A stretch of 64,000 nucleotides of DNA, from positions 614,946 through 678,945 of the forward strand of contig CANLEE010000001.1 of assembly GCA_947489585.1 (NCBI GenBank), written 5' to 3'. Origin of the DNA: an uncultured Psychroserpens sp. (GTDB lineage Bacteria > Bacteroidota > Bacteroidia > Flavobacteriales > Flavobacteriaceae). Made by a program: the position numbers and the translations under genes. The notes below the pieces were generated by a model. That model was not told where the DNA came from. It saw only the letters and a list, made by a program, of their open reading frames with translations, and ran no database searches. Shown one piece after another: positions 34,260-43,864 of the stretch (positions are counted from its first letter, which is position 1; every line of letters begins with the position of its first letter).

Positions 34260-35144
34260 ATGATAGTTAACCCTCAATCATTTAACTACAGATTAATTAT
34301 TGGTTCTTTAATAGTTGCGGTCGCAGTTTTAACTGTTTACAGTTTTACGAGTTATAAATCCATTGTAGCGCACCAGCAATTTATCGAACAGGAAAAGAAG
34401 CTAGTTGAAAGTGAATTATCCCAAATGATCACACGCTATGATGATGTTTCAATTTCAAATGATCTGATTTCTTCTCAACTAGAAGATGCTAAAAGAAATA
34501 CTAAGTTAGCTTTAGACTCTCTTAGAATGCTTCGTAGTGACCTATCTGTAATATCAAAATTCAAAGATCAACTCTTCAATTTAAAACTTAAAAATAAGGC
34601 TTTATTCAAAACCATAGATTCTTTAGACGAAGCCAACCAAGGGCTCGAACAAGAAAAACTGCTAGCTTACAATGAGTTAAAGAAGCAAAAACGCGAAAAT
34701 TCTTCTCTTTTAAAAGAAAATGAAGATCTTGAAAAAAGTTTAGAAAAAGGCGCTTTAATTACTGCAAATTCTTTTAAAGCTAAAGGCTATGAAAAATTCT
34801 TTGGCGCTAAACGCTCTAGTAACAAAGCTAAACGTGTACAGAGTATAGAAGTATGTTTTACACTTGCTGAAAACTCATTAACTGAAGCTGGTGAAAAAGA
34901 ATTGTATATTCAAATACTCAACCCAAAAAACAATGTTGTTGCTGATAAAGGCGCTATCAATTTTGGAAATTCATCATTGATTTATAGTGCTAAAGAATTG
35001 ATTAACTACAGTAACGAAGTTCTAGAAGTTTGTTTAGATGTTGATGCTGATATTGATGAACAACCTTTAGTAAGTGGCACCTATTATATTTCCATTTTCC
35101 ATAAAGATAGGAAACTAGGAAGTACAGAAGTAAAACTTAAATAA
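34260..35144 (+). CDS. Membrane-anchored coiled-coil protein
   Basis: The 294-residue protein has one membrane span at about 11-30, a coiled coil of about 130 residues (45-175, rich in E/K/L/N) and a C-terminal beta-rich domain at about 195-294 (V-C-F-T-L and G-T-Y-Y-I-S-I-F strands). The topology places the coil and the C-terminal domain outside the membrane. Homologues in flavobacteria have been labelled chromosome partitioning protein, but no ATPase motif supports that. The function is unknown. Confidence 0.75.
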   Translation: MIVNPQSFNYRLIIGSLIVAVAVLTVYSFTSYKSIVAHQQFIEQEKKLVESELSQMITRYDDVSISNDLISSQLEDAKRNTKLALDSLRMLRSDLSVISKFKDQLFNLKLKNKALFKTIDSLDEANQGLEQEKLLAYNELKKQKRENSSLLKENEDLEKSLEKGALITANSFKAKGYEKFFGAKRSSNKAKRVQSIEVCFTLAENSLTEAGEKELYIQILNPKNNVVADKGAINFGNSSLIYSAKELINYSNEVLEVCLDVDADIDEQPLVSGTYYISIFHKDRKLGSTEVKLK

Positions 35145-35164
35145 CTAACACTATATAAATAATC

Positions 35165-35198
35165 AAAAAACCGTTCCGTTAATTGGAGCGGTTTTTTA
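35165..35198 (+). terminator. Terminator overlapping the glyS promoter
   Basis: The stem AAAAACCGTTCC/GGAGCGGTTTTT (one G-U pair) ends in a T run after the coiled-coil gene. The T run runs into the glyS -7 box. Confidence 0.75.
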
Positions 35199-35204
35199 TT
35201 TTTG
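35197..35204 (+). promoter_or_regulatory. glyS promoter -7 box, apparently leaderless
   Basis: TATTTTTG matches TAnnTTTG and ends four bases (CATC) before the glyS ATG at 35209. The start of transcription would be at about the start codon. Confidence 0.55.
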
Positions 35205-35208
35205 CATC

Positions 35209-36750
35209 ATGGCAAATGAAGATCAATTTAAAAAAGTAATCTCTCATGCAAAAGAGTATGGTTACGTATTTCAAAGTAGTGAAATCTACGATGGATTAAG
35301 TGCAGTATATGATTATGCTCAAAATGGAGCAGAACTCAAGAAAAACATTCGCGACTATTGGTGGAAAGCCATGGTTCAGATGAATGAGAACATTGTAGGT
35401 ATTGATGCCGCTATTTTTATGCATCCTACAACTTGGAAAGCTTCTGGTCACGTCGATGCGTTTAGTGATCCTTTGATTGATAATAAGGATTCTAAAAAGC
35501 GCTATCGAGCTGATGTTTTAGTAGAAGATTATTGTGCTAAAATTGAAAAGAAAATTGAGAAAGAGGTTAAAAAAGCTGAAAAACGATTTGGAGATGCTTT
35601 TAATAAAGAAGAATTTGTAAGTACAAATGGAAGAGTTCTAGGCTATCAAGAAAAAATTGATATTATCTTAAAGCGTTTAGGTCAATCTTTAGAAAAAGAA
35701 GATTTAGCAGACGTTAAAGCGCTTATCGAAGAATTAGAAATTGCTGATCCATTGACAGGTTCGAGAAACTGGACAGATGTGAAGCAATTTAATTTAATGT
35801 TTGGAACCAAACTTGGTGCTTCTGCAGAAACCGCTATGGATTTATACTTACGTCCTGAAACTGCTCAAGGTATTTTCGTAAACTTTTTAAATGTTCAAAA
35901 AACTGGTCGTATGAAAATTCCATTTGGAATTGCACAAACGGGAAAAGCTTTTAGAAATGAAATTGTTGCAAGACAGTTTATTTTTAGAATGCGTGAATTT
36001 GAACAAATGGAAATGCAATTTTTCATCAAACCTGGAACACAAAAAGAATGGTTTGAGCATTGGAAAGCGCATCGAATGAAATGGCACTTATCATTAGGAA
36101 TGGGTAACGATAATTATCGTTTTCATGACCACGAGAAATTAGCGCACTATGCTGATGCTGCAACTGATATAGAATTTAAGTTTCCTTTTGGTTTTAAAGA
36201 ACTAGAGGGGATTCACTCACGTACTGATTTCGATTTAAAGCAACACGAAGAATTCTCCAGTAAGAAATTACAGTATTTTGATCATGAAGCTAACGCAAGT
36301 TATACCCCTTATGTTTTAGAAACATCTATTGGTTTAGATCGTATGTTTTTAGCTGTATTCTCAAATGCTTTAAGAGATGAAACATTAGATGATGGCAGTG
36401 TTAGAACTGTTTTAAAATTACCAGCAGTATTAGCACCTACAAAAGCTGCTGTATTACCTTTAGTTAAAAAAGATGGATTGCCAGAAATCGCAAGACAAAT
36501 TATAGATGATTTAAAATGGGATTTTAATGTAATCTACGATGAAAAAGATGCTGTAGGTAGACGTTATAGGCGTCAAGATGCCGCTGGAACACCATTTTGT
36601 ATTACTGTTGATCACGATACATTAAAAGACAATACAGTTACTATTCGTCATCGTGATACTATGGAACAACAACGTGTTAAGATTGAAGATTTACGTGACA
36701 TCATCAAAAAAGAAGTCGATGTAAAACACTGGCTTCAAAAAATGAAATAA
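35209..36750 (+). CDS. glyS: Glycyl-tRNA synthetase
   Basis: The 513-residue class II synthetase is the homodimeric (eukaryote-like) type usual in Bacteroidota. It has the G-Y-V-F-Q-S-S-E-I-Y-D-G-L N-terminal motif, motif 2 around F-R-N-E-I near residue 247 and F-R-M-R-E-F-E-Q-M-E. Motif 3 is in E-T-S-I-G-L-D-R, and an anticodon-binding domain lies at about 410-513. Some proteins of this family are labelled GRS1. The start codon lies next to the -7 box, so the mRNA may be leaderless. Confidence 0.96.
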   Translation: MANEDQFKKVISHAKEYGYVFQSSEIYDGLSAVYDYAQNGAELKKNIRDYWWKAMVQMNENIVGIDAAIFMHPTTWKASGHVDAFSDPLIDNKDSKKRYRADVLVEDYCAKIEKKIEKEVKKAEKRFGDAFNKEEFVSTNGRVLGYQEKIDIILKRLGQSLEKEDLADVKALIEELEIADPLTGSRNWTDVKQFNLMFGTKLGASAETAMDLYLRPETAQGIFVNFLNVQKTGRMKIPFGIAQTGKAFRNEIVARQFIFRMREFEQMEMQFFIKPGTQKEWFEHWKAHRMKWHLSLGMGNDNYRFHDHEKLAHYADAATDIEFKFPFGFKELEGIHSRTDFDLKQHEEFSSKKLQYFDHEANASYTPYVLETSIGLDRMFLAVFSNALRDETLDDGSVRTVLKLPAVLAPTKAAVLPLVKKDGLPEIARQIIDDLKWDFNVIYDEKDAVGRRYRRQDAAGTPFCITVDHDTLKDNTVTIRHRDTMEQQRVKIEDLRDIIKKEVDVKHWLQKMK

Positions 36751-36773
36751 TAAGGTCTTGCTAAAACAAGAAT

Positions 36774-36820
36774 ACATAACAAAAATACCCAAGCTGTTAG
36801 CTTGGGTATTTTTGTTATGT
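36774..36820. terminator. Bidirectional terminator after glyS
   Basis: A 22-bp stem (outer ACATAAC, inner ACCCAAGCT/AGCTTGGGT) with a 3-base loop contains A and T runs on both sides. It serves glyS and the convergent gene ending at 36834. Confidence 0.85.
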
Positions 36821-36833
36821 ATATGATAAGCGA

Positions 36834-37385
36834 TTAAAATCGATAGCCAACTGTAATATTAACTTTACCAATAAAATCATCGGTATTATCATCAGTATTA
36901 GTAAGATTTCTTCCAACACCAAAACCAATTTCACCAATAAAACCATTATTAGTTACCCACTTTCCTCCTAAGCCAATTCCTAGTGCGAAATCTGTTACTT
37001 TCTCTTCTCGTATTACAGGAACAGAATCAAAAGGGTCTATAAATATTGCTGTTCTATTATTAGCAGAACTCAATAGCCCAAAACCTTCCAGGAAAAACCC
37101 TGAAGCATATTTTTTACCAAAATACAGTCTGTAATACGGTGAGATATAATAATTCAAATCATCAATATCATCATCAAATGGGATAACCACATTTAGTCCC
37201 GCAGCAGACTCTTCATTGAGTAAACGTTCATATGTAATATCAAAAGCACCAAGAACCATATAAAGCGCATTGGCTTTTACTTCATTTTTAGGAATAGAGC
37301 TATCATCGTTTGTAGTATCATTATCTTGTGCATATAAAGACATTGAAAGCAATATGATAAGCGAGCATAAAATTGATTTTTTCAT
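36834..37385 (-). CDS. DUF3575-like outer-membrane protein
   Basis: The 183-residue protein has a signal peptide ending Y-A-Q (about residue 20) and the motif E-V-K-A-N-A-L-Y-M-V-L-G-A-F-D-I-T-Y-E-R-L that typifies DUF3575. It ends with a beta strand closing in Y-R-F, a BAM-type terminus. It probably forms a small outer-membrane barrel. It stands alone between terminators. Confidence 0.82.
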   Translation of the reverse strand: MKKSILCSLIILLSMSLYAQDNDTTNDDSSIPKNEVKANALYMVLGAFDITYERLLNEESAAGLNVVIPFDDDIDDLNYYISPYYRLYFGKKYASGFFLEGFGLLSSANNRTAIFIDPFDSVPVIREEKVTDFALGIGLGGKWVTNNGFIGEIGFGVGRNLTNTDDNTDDFIGKVNITVGYRF

Positions 37386-37484
37386 AAATAAGTTTCGTTT
37401 AAAGTTAATTGGGATATGGTAACAACAATTGTACCAATATATGGATGCGCGTTTAGCAAAAAGGTTGCGTAAGAAAAATATTAA

Positions 37485-40400
37485 TTAAAAATAAGCCTTC
37501 AACTGTACCGTTCCTGTATGGATGGTTTTGCTGCTTTCTGTCTTTCTTCCAAAATAATTCAAATTCAAATCTAAAAATTTGGTAAGTTTCTTTTGAGCGA
37601 GCAAACTCCAAGTGAAATTGTTTCCTGGTTGCAATCCTTCTAAAATTTGATAGGCTACTGGTGTATTAGAATTGCCCGTAAATTCATTTTTAAAAAAATT
37701 AACTTCTCCTGTCAAAGCCACTTTATTGGCATTGTTATAAGTAAATGACATGCCATAATTACTTTGTAATAATTGTTCCATACTACCAATCACATTATCT
37801 TTTGAAGTATATTGATAAAACACATCAAAGCGTGCATTTTCATTAAATATATATGATAATTTAGGCTGAAACCTCACCTCATCAAGCTTATAGTTTCGCG
37901 TAGCAAAATTCTCGTTCAGGCTTTCATTAGTTTCAAAACTGGATTGTAAAGTTAGCAACCAACTCGTCCAAAATTTATGATTAAACTGTACTTGATGGCT
38001 TTGCAATTGGTTCTCTTGAAAACCAATAGATAAAGTAGTTCTATTGGTATTAGATAAATAGGTATAAGAGGTCGTAAAATGCTGTTGTCCTCTATTAAAA
38101 AACAATACATTTCTTATACTATTATTTAAAGCCAATTGGTTGGCTTCACTTGTTGAAAATGGGTTTAAGTCAAATCCGTCACCTTCCCTCCTATTTTTTC
38201 TATCGATTAAAAATGAGGTTTGGTTATAAAAATGAGACCAAAATTTCTTGGTTTTATCTTCAGAAGTTGTCCATTGTTTTGGATTAATAGTCAGTGTTTG
38301 ACTAAATCGGTTTTGGTGGGTTTTCACAAAAATTTGATTTGGTAACAATACACGAATATAATCTCCTTGATCGGCAAACTGAGCCACTTCAAACTCGTTG
38401 AGTTCTTGAATCCCATTTTCGTTATAATCAATCCAAGTATAAGCACCTTGACCTGGTTCGACTTCAACATACGTAAAGTCTTGTTGTGGTAATGTTCCTG
38501 AATTGGTTTCAAAAACGGTATTCCAAAGCACTAAATTATTCCAAAATTTCTGATTGAAATTTAATCTAGAATTCAAAGAATTTTCATCTTCTATACTATC
38601 GTCTTCACTTTTTAACGTTCTGAAATTGGCATAAATCCCTAAATTGGTATTTTGATTTTGAATGATTTTTGATTTCAAATAATAGGTATTCGAACTATTA
38701 ACACGCTTGATTTCATTTGCCCTCAAACTATCATTTACTCTATGCTTATATCCAGCCTCAATAAAAACACCAGTACTATCACCATAACCTGTAAAGACTT
38801 CATATGAATTAAAGCGCTGACTTAAGTTTGTCAAAAGATTGGTAGCTCTTTCCCGTTGTTCACTGTCTTCTAAAGCAAGTTTAGCGCCAACCCATTGCTT
38901 ATTAAAATTATAAGTTAATCTATTAAAAGAACGCACAAATGTTGACGTTGACAGTGTACTTTTATTACTCAAAAAACTAGAGTTAGAAAATATATTGACA
39001 TTTTTTAATTGAAGGTTAGCCAACACGTTATGACGGTTACCATTGAAATTTTGAGAGTAATTTAAATGTTCAAATTTATATGTTGCTATCCCCTTTTTAG
39101 GATGACTAAATTCAAATCCCGATGAAAATAACGATTGATTTCCAAGCGGATTATCTAAATTCCAATCTCGATTAAACTCAGCACGATACAAACGCTGAAT
39201 GGTTTTAAAATTCTTATTGATAATATCGGCATCGGCATAAGCATTTAGATTCCAGAGGCTATCTGTTTTTATGATATTTTGATTTACTCTAAGTTTAACT
39301 GCAAATCCATCATTATCGGCATCATCTAAGCTCGAAAATAGGTTGACATCATTTTTACTTCCTGCCAACTCAAATACTATATCTGTTTTTTCGGTTGGTT
39401 TGTAAGATCCATTAACGACAGCAATTTGTAATTTTTCGGGAGCAATTAAACGTACGATAGGCTCGTAATTTCCCTGCGGAATACCATTAATTGGAGCAAT
39501 AAATTCAAAAATATTCTCAACTGCGTTGCTATTTATTAAAACATAATTGCCTTGATTCTCTCCAACCAAAGTAAATCGTACACTAAATAAATCGTCATCA
39601 GGATCATTTGAAAACACAAATATTTCATTGCCACCAACGATATCTTTTCGGTATAAAATTCGATTATCATCAAAAGCTTCAGCAACATCAGAAGGTGCCA
39701 CCATTAATGACTGGTCATCACCTGCATTAGATAGAATCTCTACCTGTTCTGAAGATAAGTTTTGTTGTAGAGGTTGGTTTTTCGCATCAGATTCTGAATA
39801 GACCGAAACACCTAGTTTTAATTTTTCAGATTCATAGTTTCCGCCTCCAAAAATGGTAAACCTTGAGAAATTGCGTTCACTAAACTGATAATCTACTGTG
39901 ATTCGCATTTCCGAAGTAATCGGATAGGTAGAATTGAAAATGATTTCACCAGCATTATAATCGATGATATAATCTCTATTTTCGCCGCGTTCAATTGGAA
40001 TTCCATTAACATAAACGGTTTCACTACCAGACACAATTAATACAAACAATTCGTTATTTGGACCCGTCAATTTATAAGGACCTTGATTGCCTTCTTGTGC
40101 AATAAACTGACTCGTGGTAAACTGACCTCTAACCAAAGCACCTGAAGCAAAGACATTGGTTTTTGTGTCTTCACCATCAAAGTTCGCACTGACTTGTAAG
40201 CCTTGAACACGCTTCGTGAAATTAGCAAAATAACTATTGGCATTGACCAAATCGATATCACCTGCTCTAATGTTCCATGTATCACTAAAGAGTTCAATAA
40301 ACACCTGATCAAACTCATCTAATCGCTGTGAATACCCACTTTCTTGTAAAGGAATATTAGCATCTTGAATTGAGGCACGTAACGATACTTTATCACTTAG

Positions 40401-40892
40401 CTTTCCTGAAATTTGCAAATCCAATTCGCTATTCAATACCGAATTTTGATTGTTCCCAAGCGTGACTCCTCTTGAGATACTTCCTGAAGTACTCAACCCA
40501 TCAAATGGTGTGAAATTTTGCTCTAAGGTAGATTGGTTGAGCTTGTATAATTTTTGAAGGTTATCTGTATTTTGTACAATAATTTTATCGTCAAGCTGAA
40601 AATATTTCCGTGTTAAAAAATCAGGATAACGTAAATAATCAACTTCAACCGAGTCAACCGCTATTGGTTTTTTGAAGGTAAGTAATGCCTTTGCGAAATC
40701 AATCTTATAATAGGACGTATCTATTCTTGTTTTATCTTTTCGTTTTAAAATAAACAAACTGGAATTGATACTTACGGTATCTATTTTGATAGAATCTCTA
40801 ACGGCTAAGGTCTTTCGCCTATAATTGGTTTCCTCTTGCGCAAAGGCACAAAAAGACATCATAAAACAGATAAGTGAAATAGCAATTTTCAT
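37485..40892 (-). CDS. Very large outer-membrane beta-barrel protein
   Basis: The 1135-residue protein has a signal peptide ending A-F-A-Q. A beta-rich N-terminal third contains G-D-I-D-L-V-N-A-N-S-Y-F-A and D-Y-I-I-D-Y-N-A-G-E-I near residue 310. The latter resembles a motif I associate with SprA-like proteins. The C-terminal two-thirds consists of long amphipathic strands with aromatic girdles and ends L-K-A-Y-F, a barrel terminus. It may be a translocon or large channel; identity with SprA (over 2300 residues) is excluded by length. No partner gene is adjacent. Confidence 0.7.
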   Translation of the reverse strand: MKIAISLICFMMSFCAFAQEETNYRRKTLAVRDSIKIDTVSINSSLFILKRKDKTRIDTSYYKIDFAKALLTFKKPIAVDSVEVDYLRYPDFLTRKYFQLDDKIIVQNTDNLQKLYKLNQSTLEQNFTPFDGLSTSGSISRGVTLGNNQNSVLNSELDLQISGKLSDKVSLRASIQDANIPLQESGYSQRLDEFDQVFIELFSDTWNIRAGDIDLVNANSYFANFTKRVQGLQVSANFDGEDTKTNVFASGALVRGQFTTSQFIAQEGNQGPYKLTGPNNELFVLIVSGSETVYVNGIPIERGENRDYIIDYNAGEIIFNSTYPITSEMRITVDYQFSERNFSRFTIFGGGNYESEKLKLGVSVYSESDAKNQPLQQNLSSEQVEILSNAGDDQSLMVAPSDVAEAFDDNRILYRKDIVGGNEIFVFSNDPDDDLFSVRFTLVGENQGNYVLINSNAVENIFEFIAPINGIPQGNYEPIVRLIAPEKLQIAVVNGSYKPTEKTDIVFELAGSKNDVNLFSSLDDADNDGFAVKLRVNQNIIKTDSLWNLNAYADADIINKNFKTIQRLYRAEFNRDWNLDNPLGNQSLFSSGFEFSHPKKGIATYKFEHLNYSQNFNGNRHNVLANLQLKNVNIFSNSSFLSNKSTLSTSTFVRSFNRLTYNFNKQWVGAKLALEDSEQRERATNLLTNLSQRFNSYEVFTGYGDSTGVFIEAGYKHRVNDSLRANEIKRVNSSNTYYLKSKIIQNQNTNLGIYANFRTLKSEDDSIEDENSLNSRLNFNQKFWNNLVLWNTVFETNSGTLPQQDFTYVEVEPGQGAYTWIDYNENGIQELNEFEVAQFADQGDYIRVLLPNQIFVKTHQNRFSQTLTINPKQWTTSEDKTKKFWSHFYNQTSFLIDRKNRREGDGFDLNPFSTSEANQLALNNSIRNVLFFNRGQQHFTTSYTYLSNTNRTTLSIGFQENQLQSHQVQFNHKFWTSWLLTLQSSFETNESLNENFATRNYKLDEVRFQPKLSYIFNENARFDVFYQYTSKDNVIGSMEQLLQSNYGMSFTYNNANKVALTGEVNFFKNEFTGNSNTPVAYQILEGLQPGNNFTWSLLAQKKLTKFLDLNLNYFGRKTESSKTIHTGTVQLKAYF

Positions 40893-41004
40893 TCCTTATA
40901 TAAACTTCTAAAGGCGGAAATTATTTTATCCTTAAAATCGGGTTAAAATAATAGTGTAAAAGTACAGTATTATTTAATTTAGCTGAAATCTAAACTATTC
41001 CAAA

Positions 41005-41766
41005 ATGAAAATCATCTCATACAACGTGAACGGCATTCGAGCAGCAATGAATAAAGGCTTTATCGATTGGCTTACAAGTGCAAATCCAGATGTGGTTTGC
41101 TTGCAAGAAATTAAAGCCATGAAGGAGCAAGTCGATATTGAAGCTATCGAAAATGCTGGTTACAAATACAACTATTGGTTTAGTGCACAAAAAAAAGGGT
41201 ATAGTGGTGTGGCTATTTTAAGCAAAACGGAACCTGACCATATTGAGTATGGCACTGGAATAGAATCTATGGATTTTGAAGGCCGAAATATTAGAGCCGA
41301 TTTCAACGGACTTTCCATTATGAGTATGTATTTACCATCCGGATCTAATGATGCCAGACTAGCACATAAGTTTGAGTATATGAATATGATTCATCAGTAC
41401 TTAAATAATTTACGTAAAAAACTGCCTCATCTCGTCGTTCTTGGTGATTATAATATTTGTCATGAAGCCATAGATATTCACAATCCAAAAATGAAAGGTG
41501 TATCTGGGTTTTTACCTGAAGAACGGGAATGGTTAGGGAATTTCATAGATAGCGGATTTATAGATTCATTCAGACATTTACATCCAGAAAAACAAGAATT
41601 TTCGTGGTGGAGCTACAGAGCAAACTCTAGAGCTAATAACAAAGGTTGGCGATTAGATTATGCGATGGCTAGTGCGCCTTTACAAGAAAAAATCAAACGA
41701 AGCGTTATCCTTACCGAAGCAGTTCACAGTGACCATTGTCCGATACTCATCGAAATTGAAAATTAA
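41005..41766 (+). CDS. xth: Exodeoxyribonuclease III
   Basis: The 253-residue AP endonuclease/exonuclease has all EEP-family motifs: I-I-S-Y-N-V-N-G-I-R-A at the start, V-V-C-L-Q-E-I-K-A (catalytic Glu), L-G-D-Y-N-I-C-H near residue 147 (Asp and Asn) and H-S-D-H-C-P-I at the end. It repairs abasic sites. It leads a forward group with an OmpA lipoprotein and an aldo/keto reductase, spaced by about 15-20 bp. Confidence 0.96.
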   Translation: MKIISYNVNGIRAAMNKGFIDWLTSANPDVVCLQEIKAMKEQVDIEAIENAGYKYNYWFSAQKKGYSGVAILSKTEPDHIEYGTGIESMDFEGRNIRADFNGLSIMSMYLPSGSNDARLAHKFEYMNMIHQYLNNLRKKLPHLVVLGDYNICHEAIDIHNPKMKGVSGFLPEEREWLGNFIDSGFIDSFRHLHPEKQEFSWWSYRANSRANNKGWRLDYAMASAPLQEKIKRSVILTEAVHSDHCPILIEIEN

Positions 41767-41786
41767 AACAACTTAACCCGAATACC

Positions 41787-42746
41787 ATGATTAAAAAATT
41801 GTCATTAATAGCACTCACTTTAGTATTAACAACCTCATGTGTCTCAAAAAAGATCTATACCGATTTAGAAGACAAGTATGCGAATCTTAAAAAAGAAAAT
41901 AGAAAACTATCAGACGATAATCGCGATTTAGAAACCGCTTTAAATAAAGCTAAAAATGAACTTAGTAGCTCACAAGATGCCTATGACAATGCCATTGCAG
42001 ACCGAAACCGTTGGGAAGGCGAATACAAAGCTTTAGTAAACACATATGATAACTTAAAATCGTCGTATGATGCCTTAGAAAAAAATAGCAGTGCTTCTAT
42101 AGCTGAAAACTCAAAAAAGAATAGAGAATTATTGGCGCAGTTAGAAGCCAAAGAACAGGCACTTCTCGCAGAGAATACACGATTAGAAAAACTTAAAAAA
42201 GAATTAGAATCACGTTCGCAACGTGTTGCCGAATTAGAAACTGTGATTGCATCTAAAGATGCTGCTATGACCAAATTAAAAGATGCTATTTCAAGAGCAT
42301 TAACCGACTTTGAAGGCAAAGGTTTAACTGTTGAGCAACGCAATGGGAAAGTGTATGTTTCAATGGAAAATAAACTCTTGTTCGAATCTGGAAGTTGGGC
42401 AGTAGGCTCACAAGGAAAACAAGCTGTAAAACAACTCGGTGAAGTCTTAGCACTTAACCCTGAAATCGCAATTTTAATTGAAGGGCATACAGATAATGTG
42501 CCATATAAAGGCAATGCACAACTAAGCGGAAACTGGGATTTATCGACAAAACGTGCTACAGCAATTGTCAATATTTTAAGAGAAAATGCAACCATCAACC
42601 CTGAGAATTTAACGGCTGCTGGTCGTGGCGAATTTGCACCTATAGCAACCAATGATACTACCGAAGGCAAAGCTAAAAATCGTCGTATAGAAGTGATTTT
42701 AACGCCTAAGTTAGATGAGATTTCTAAATTATTGAATGATATTTAA
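41787..42746 (+). CDS. OmpA-family peptidoglycan-associated lipoprotein
   Basis: The 319-residue lipoprotein has a signal ending T-S-C (Cys18), a coiled coil of about 140 residues (25-165) and a C-terminal OmpA domain. That domain contains L-I-E-G-H-T-D-N-V-P-Y near residue 230 and N-R-R-I-E-V-I-L near 300, which bind peptidoglycan. It anchors the outer membrane to the wall. The layout is common in flavobacteria. Confidence 0.92.
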   Translation: MIKKLSLIALTLVLTTSCVSKKIYTDLEDKYANLKKENRKLSDDNRDLETALNKAKNELSSSQDAYDNAIADRNRWEGEYKALVNTYDNLKSSYDALEKNSSASIAENSKKNRELLAQLEAKEQALLAENTRLEKLKKELESRSQRVAELETVIASKDAAMTKLKDAISRALTDFEGKGLTVEQRNGKVYVSMENKLLFESGSWAVGSQGKQAVKQLGEVLALNPEIAILIEGHTDNVPYKGNAQLSGNWDLSTKRATAIVNILRENATINPENLTAAGRGEFAPIATNDTTEGKAKNRRIEVILTPKLDEISKLLNDI

Positions 42747-42761
42747 ACACTAATCCAACAC

Positions 42762-43799
42762 ATGAGATATACAACATTACCAAAAACCGATATAAAAGTT
42801 AGTAAAATTTGCCTTGGCACGATGACTTGGGGAAATCAAAATACCCAAGATGAAGGCTTTGCACAAATGGATTTGGCACTAGACAAAGGTGTGAATTTCT
42901 TTGATGTTGCTGAGTTATATCCCGTTCCGGCTACAGCCGAAACCTATGCAGAAACTGAGCGTATCATTGGAAACTGGTTTGAAAAATCAGGCCATAGAGA
43001 TAAAGTTGTACTAGCCACTAAAATTGCTGGCACAGGAGACTATACAGCTCATATTAGAACCAACGGATTTAGTAGAGCTGCCCTCAACGAAGCTGTAGAC
43101 AATAGTTTGAAACGTCTTAAAACCGATTATATTGATTTGTATCAATTGCATTGGCCAGAGCGTGAAACCAATATGTTTGGCGTAAGAGATTACAATCACA
43201 ACCCAAATGATCTTTGGACTGATAATTTTAATGAAATTCTTCATAACCTTGACGAGATTATCAAATCTGGAAAAATACGTCACGTTGGTATTTCTAATGA
43301 AAAAGCGTGGGGAACCATGCGTTATTTAGAAGAATCTAATGCCAACGGTTTACCACGAATGATCACCATTCAAAATGCTTATTCTTTACTGAATCGTGTC
43401 TTTGAAGGTGATATGGCAGAAGTTGCTATTCGTGAGGAGATTGGGCTTTTAGCCTACTCGCCAATGGCATTTGGCGTACTTTCAGGTAAATACATCAAAG
43501 GAACAGCAGGCGATAATGCCCGTTTAAAGCTATTTCCAAGGTTTTCGAGATATAGTAGTGCTAATTGTACAGAGGCTACAAAACGTTACTTAAAAATTGC
43601 TGAAGACCATAATATGACCTTAGCTCAAATGTCACTCGCTTTTGTAACCGATAGACCTTTTATGACCAGTACTATCATTGGAGCGACGTCTTTACAGCAA
43701 TTAGAAGAAAACATTGACAGTGTTGATATCATCTTAACCGATGACATTCTCAAAGCCATTAATGCGGTTCATGATGACATTCCTAATCCTGCGCCTTAA
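42762..43799 (+). CDS. Aldo/keto reductase (Tas/YajO-like)
   Basis: The 345-residue NADPH-dependent oxidoreductase has F-F-D-V-A-E-L-Y-P (catalytic Asp and Tyr near 48-53), the lysine in V-V-L-A-T-K-I and His in Y-Q-L-H-W-P. The T-M-T-W-G-N-Q-N start and long inserted loop resemble Tas. The substrate is unknown. It ends at a bidirectional terminator shared with the RNase E/G gene. Confidence 0.93.
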   Translation: MRYTTLPKTDIKVSKICLGTMTWGNQNTQDEGFAQMDLALDKGVNFFDVAELYPVPATAETYAETERIIGNWFEKSGHRDKVVLATKIAGTGDYTAHIRTNGFSRAALNEAVDNSLKRLKTDYIDLYQLHWPERETNMFGVRDYNHNPNDLWTDNFNEILHNLDEIIKSGKIRHVGISNEKAWGTMRYLEESNANGLPRMITIQNAYSLLNRVFEGDMAEVAIREEIGLLAYSPMAFGVLSGKYIKGTAGDNARLKLFPRFSRYSSANCTEATKRYLKIAEDHNMTLAQMSLAFVTDRPFMTSTIIGATSLQQLEENIDSVDIILTDDILKAINAVHDDIPNPAP

Positions 43800-43825
43800 T
43801 TTATTAAGATGTTTATATAAAAACA

Positions 43826-43859
43826 AAAACCCCTTTCCGTTACTACGAAAAGGGGTTTT
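43826..43859. terminator. Bidirectional terminator
   Basis: The stem AAAACCCCTTT/AAAGGGGTTTT with T and A runs on the two sides lies between the aldo/keto reductase and RNase E/G genes. Confidence 0.85.
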
Positions 43860-43864
43860 AGATA

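Noticed and set aside
37485..40892. SprA itself
   Set aside because: SprA exceeds 2300 residues; this protein has only a shared local motif and a complete signal peptide and barrel end.
41981..42670. 229-codon reverse ORF within the OmpA lipoprotein gene
   Set aside because: It is the antisense shadow of a coiled-coil coding region with strong OmpA motifs on the forward strand.
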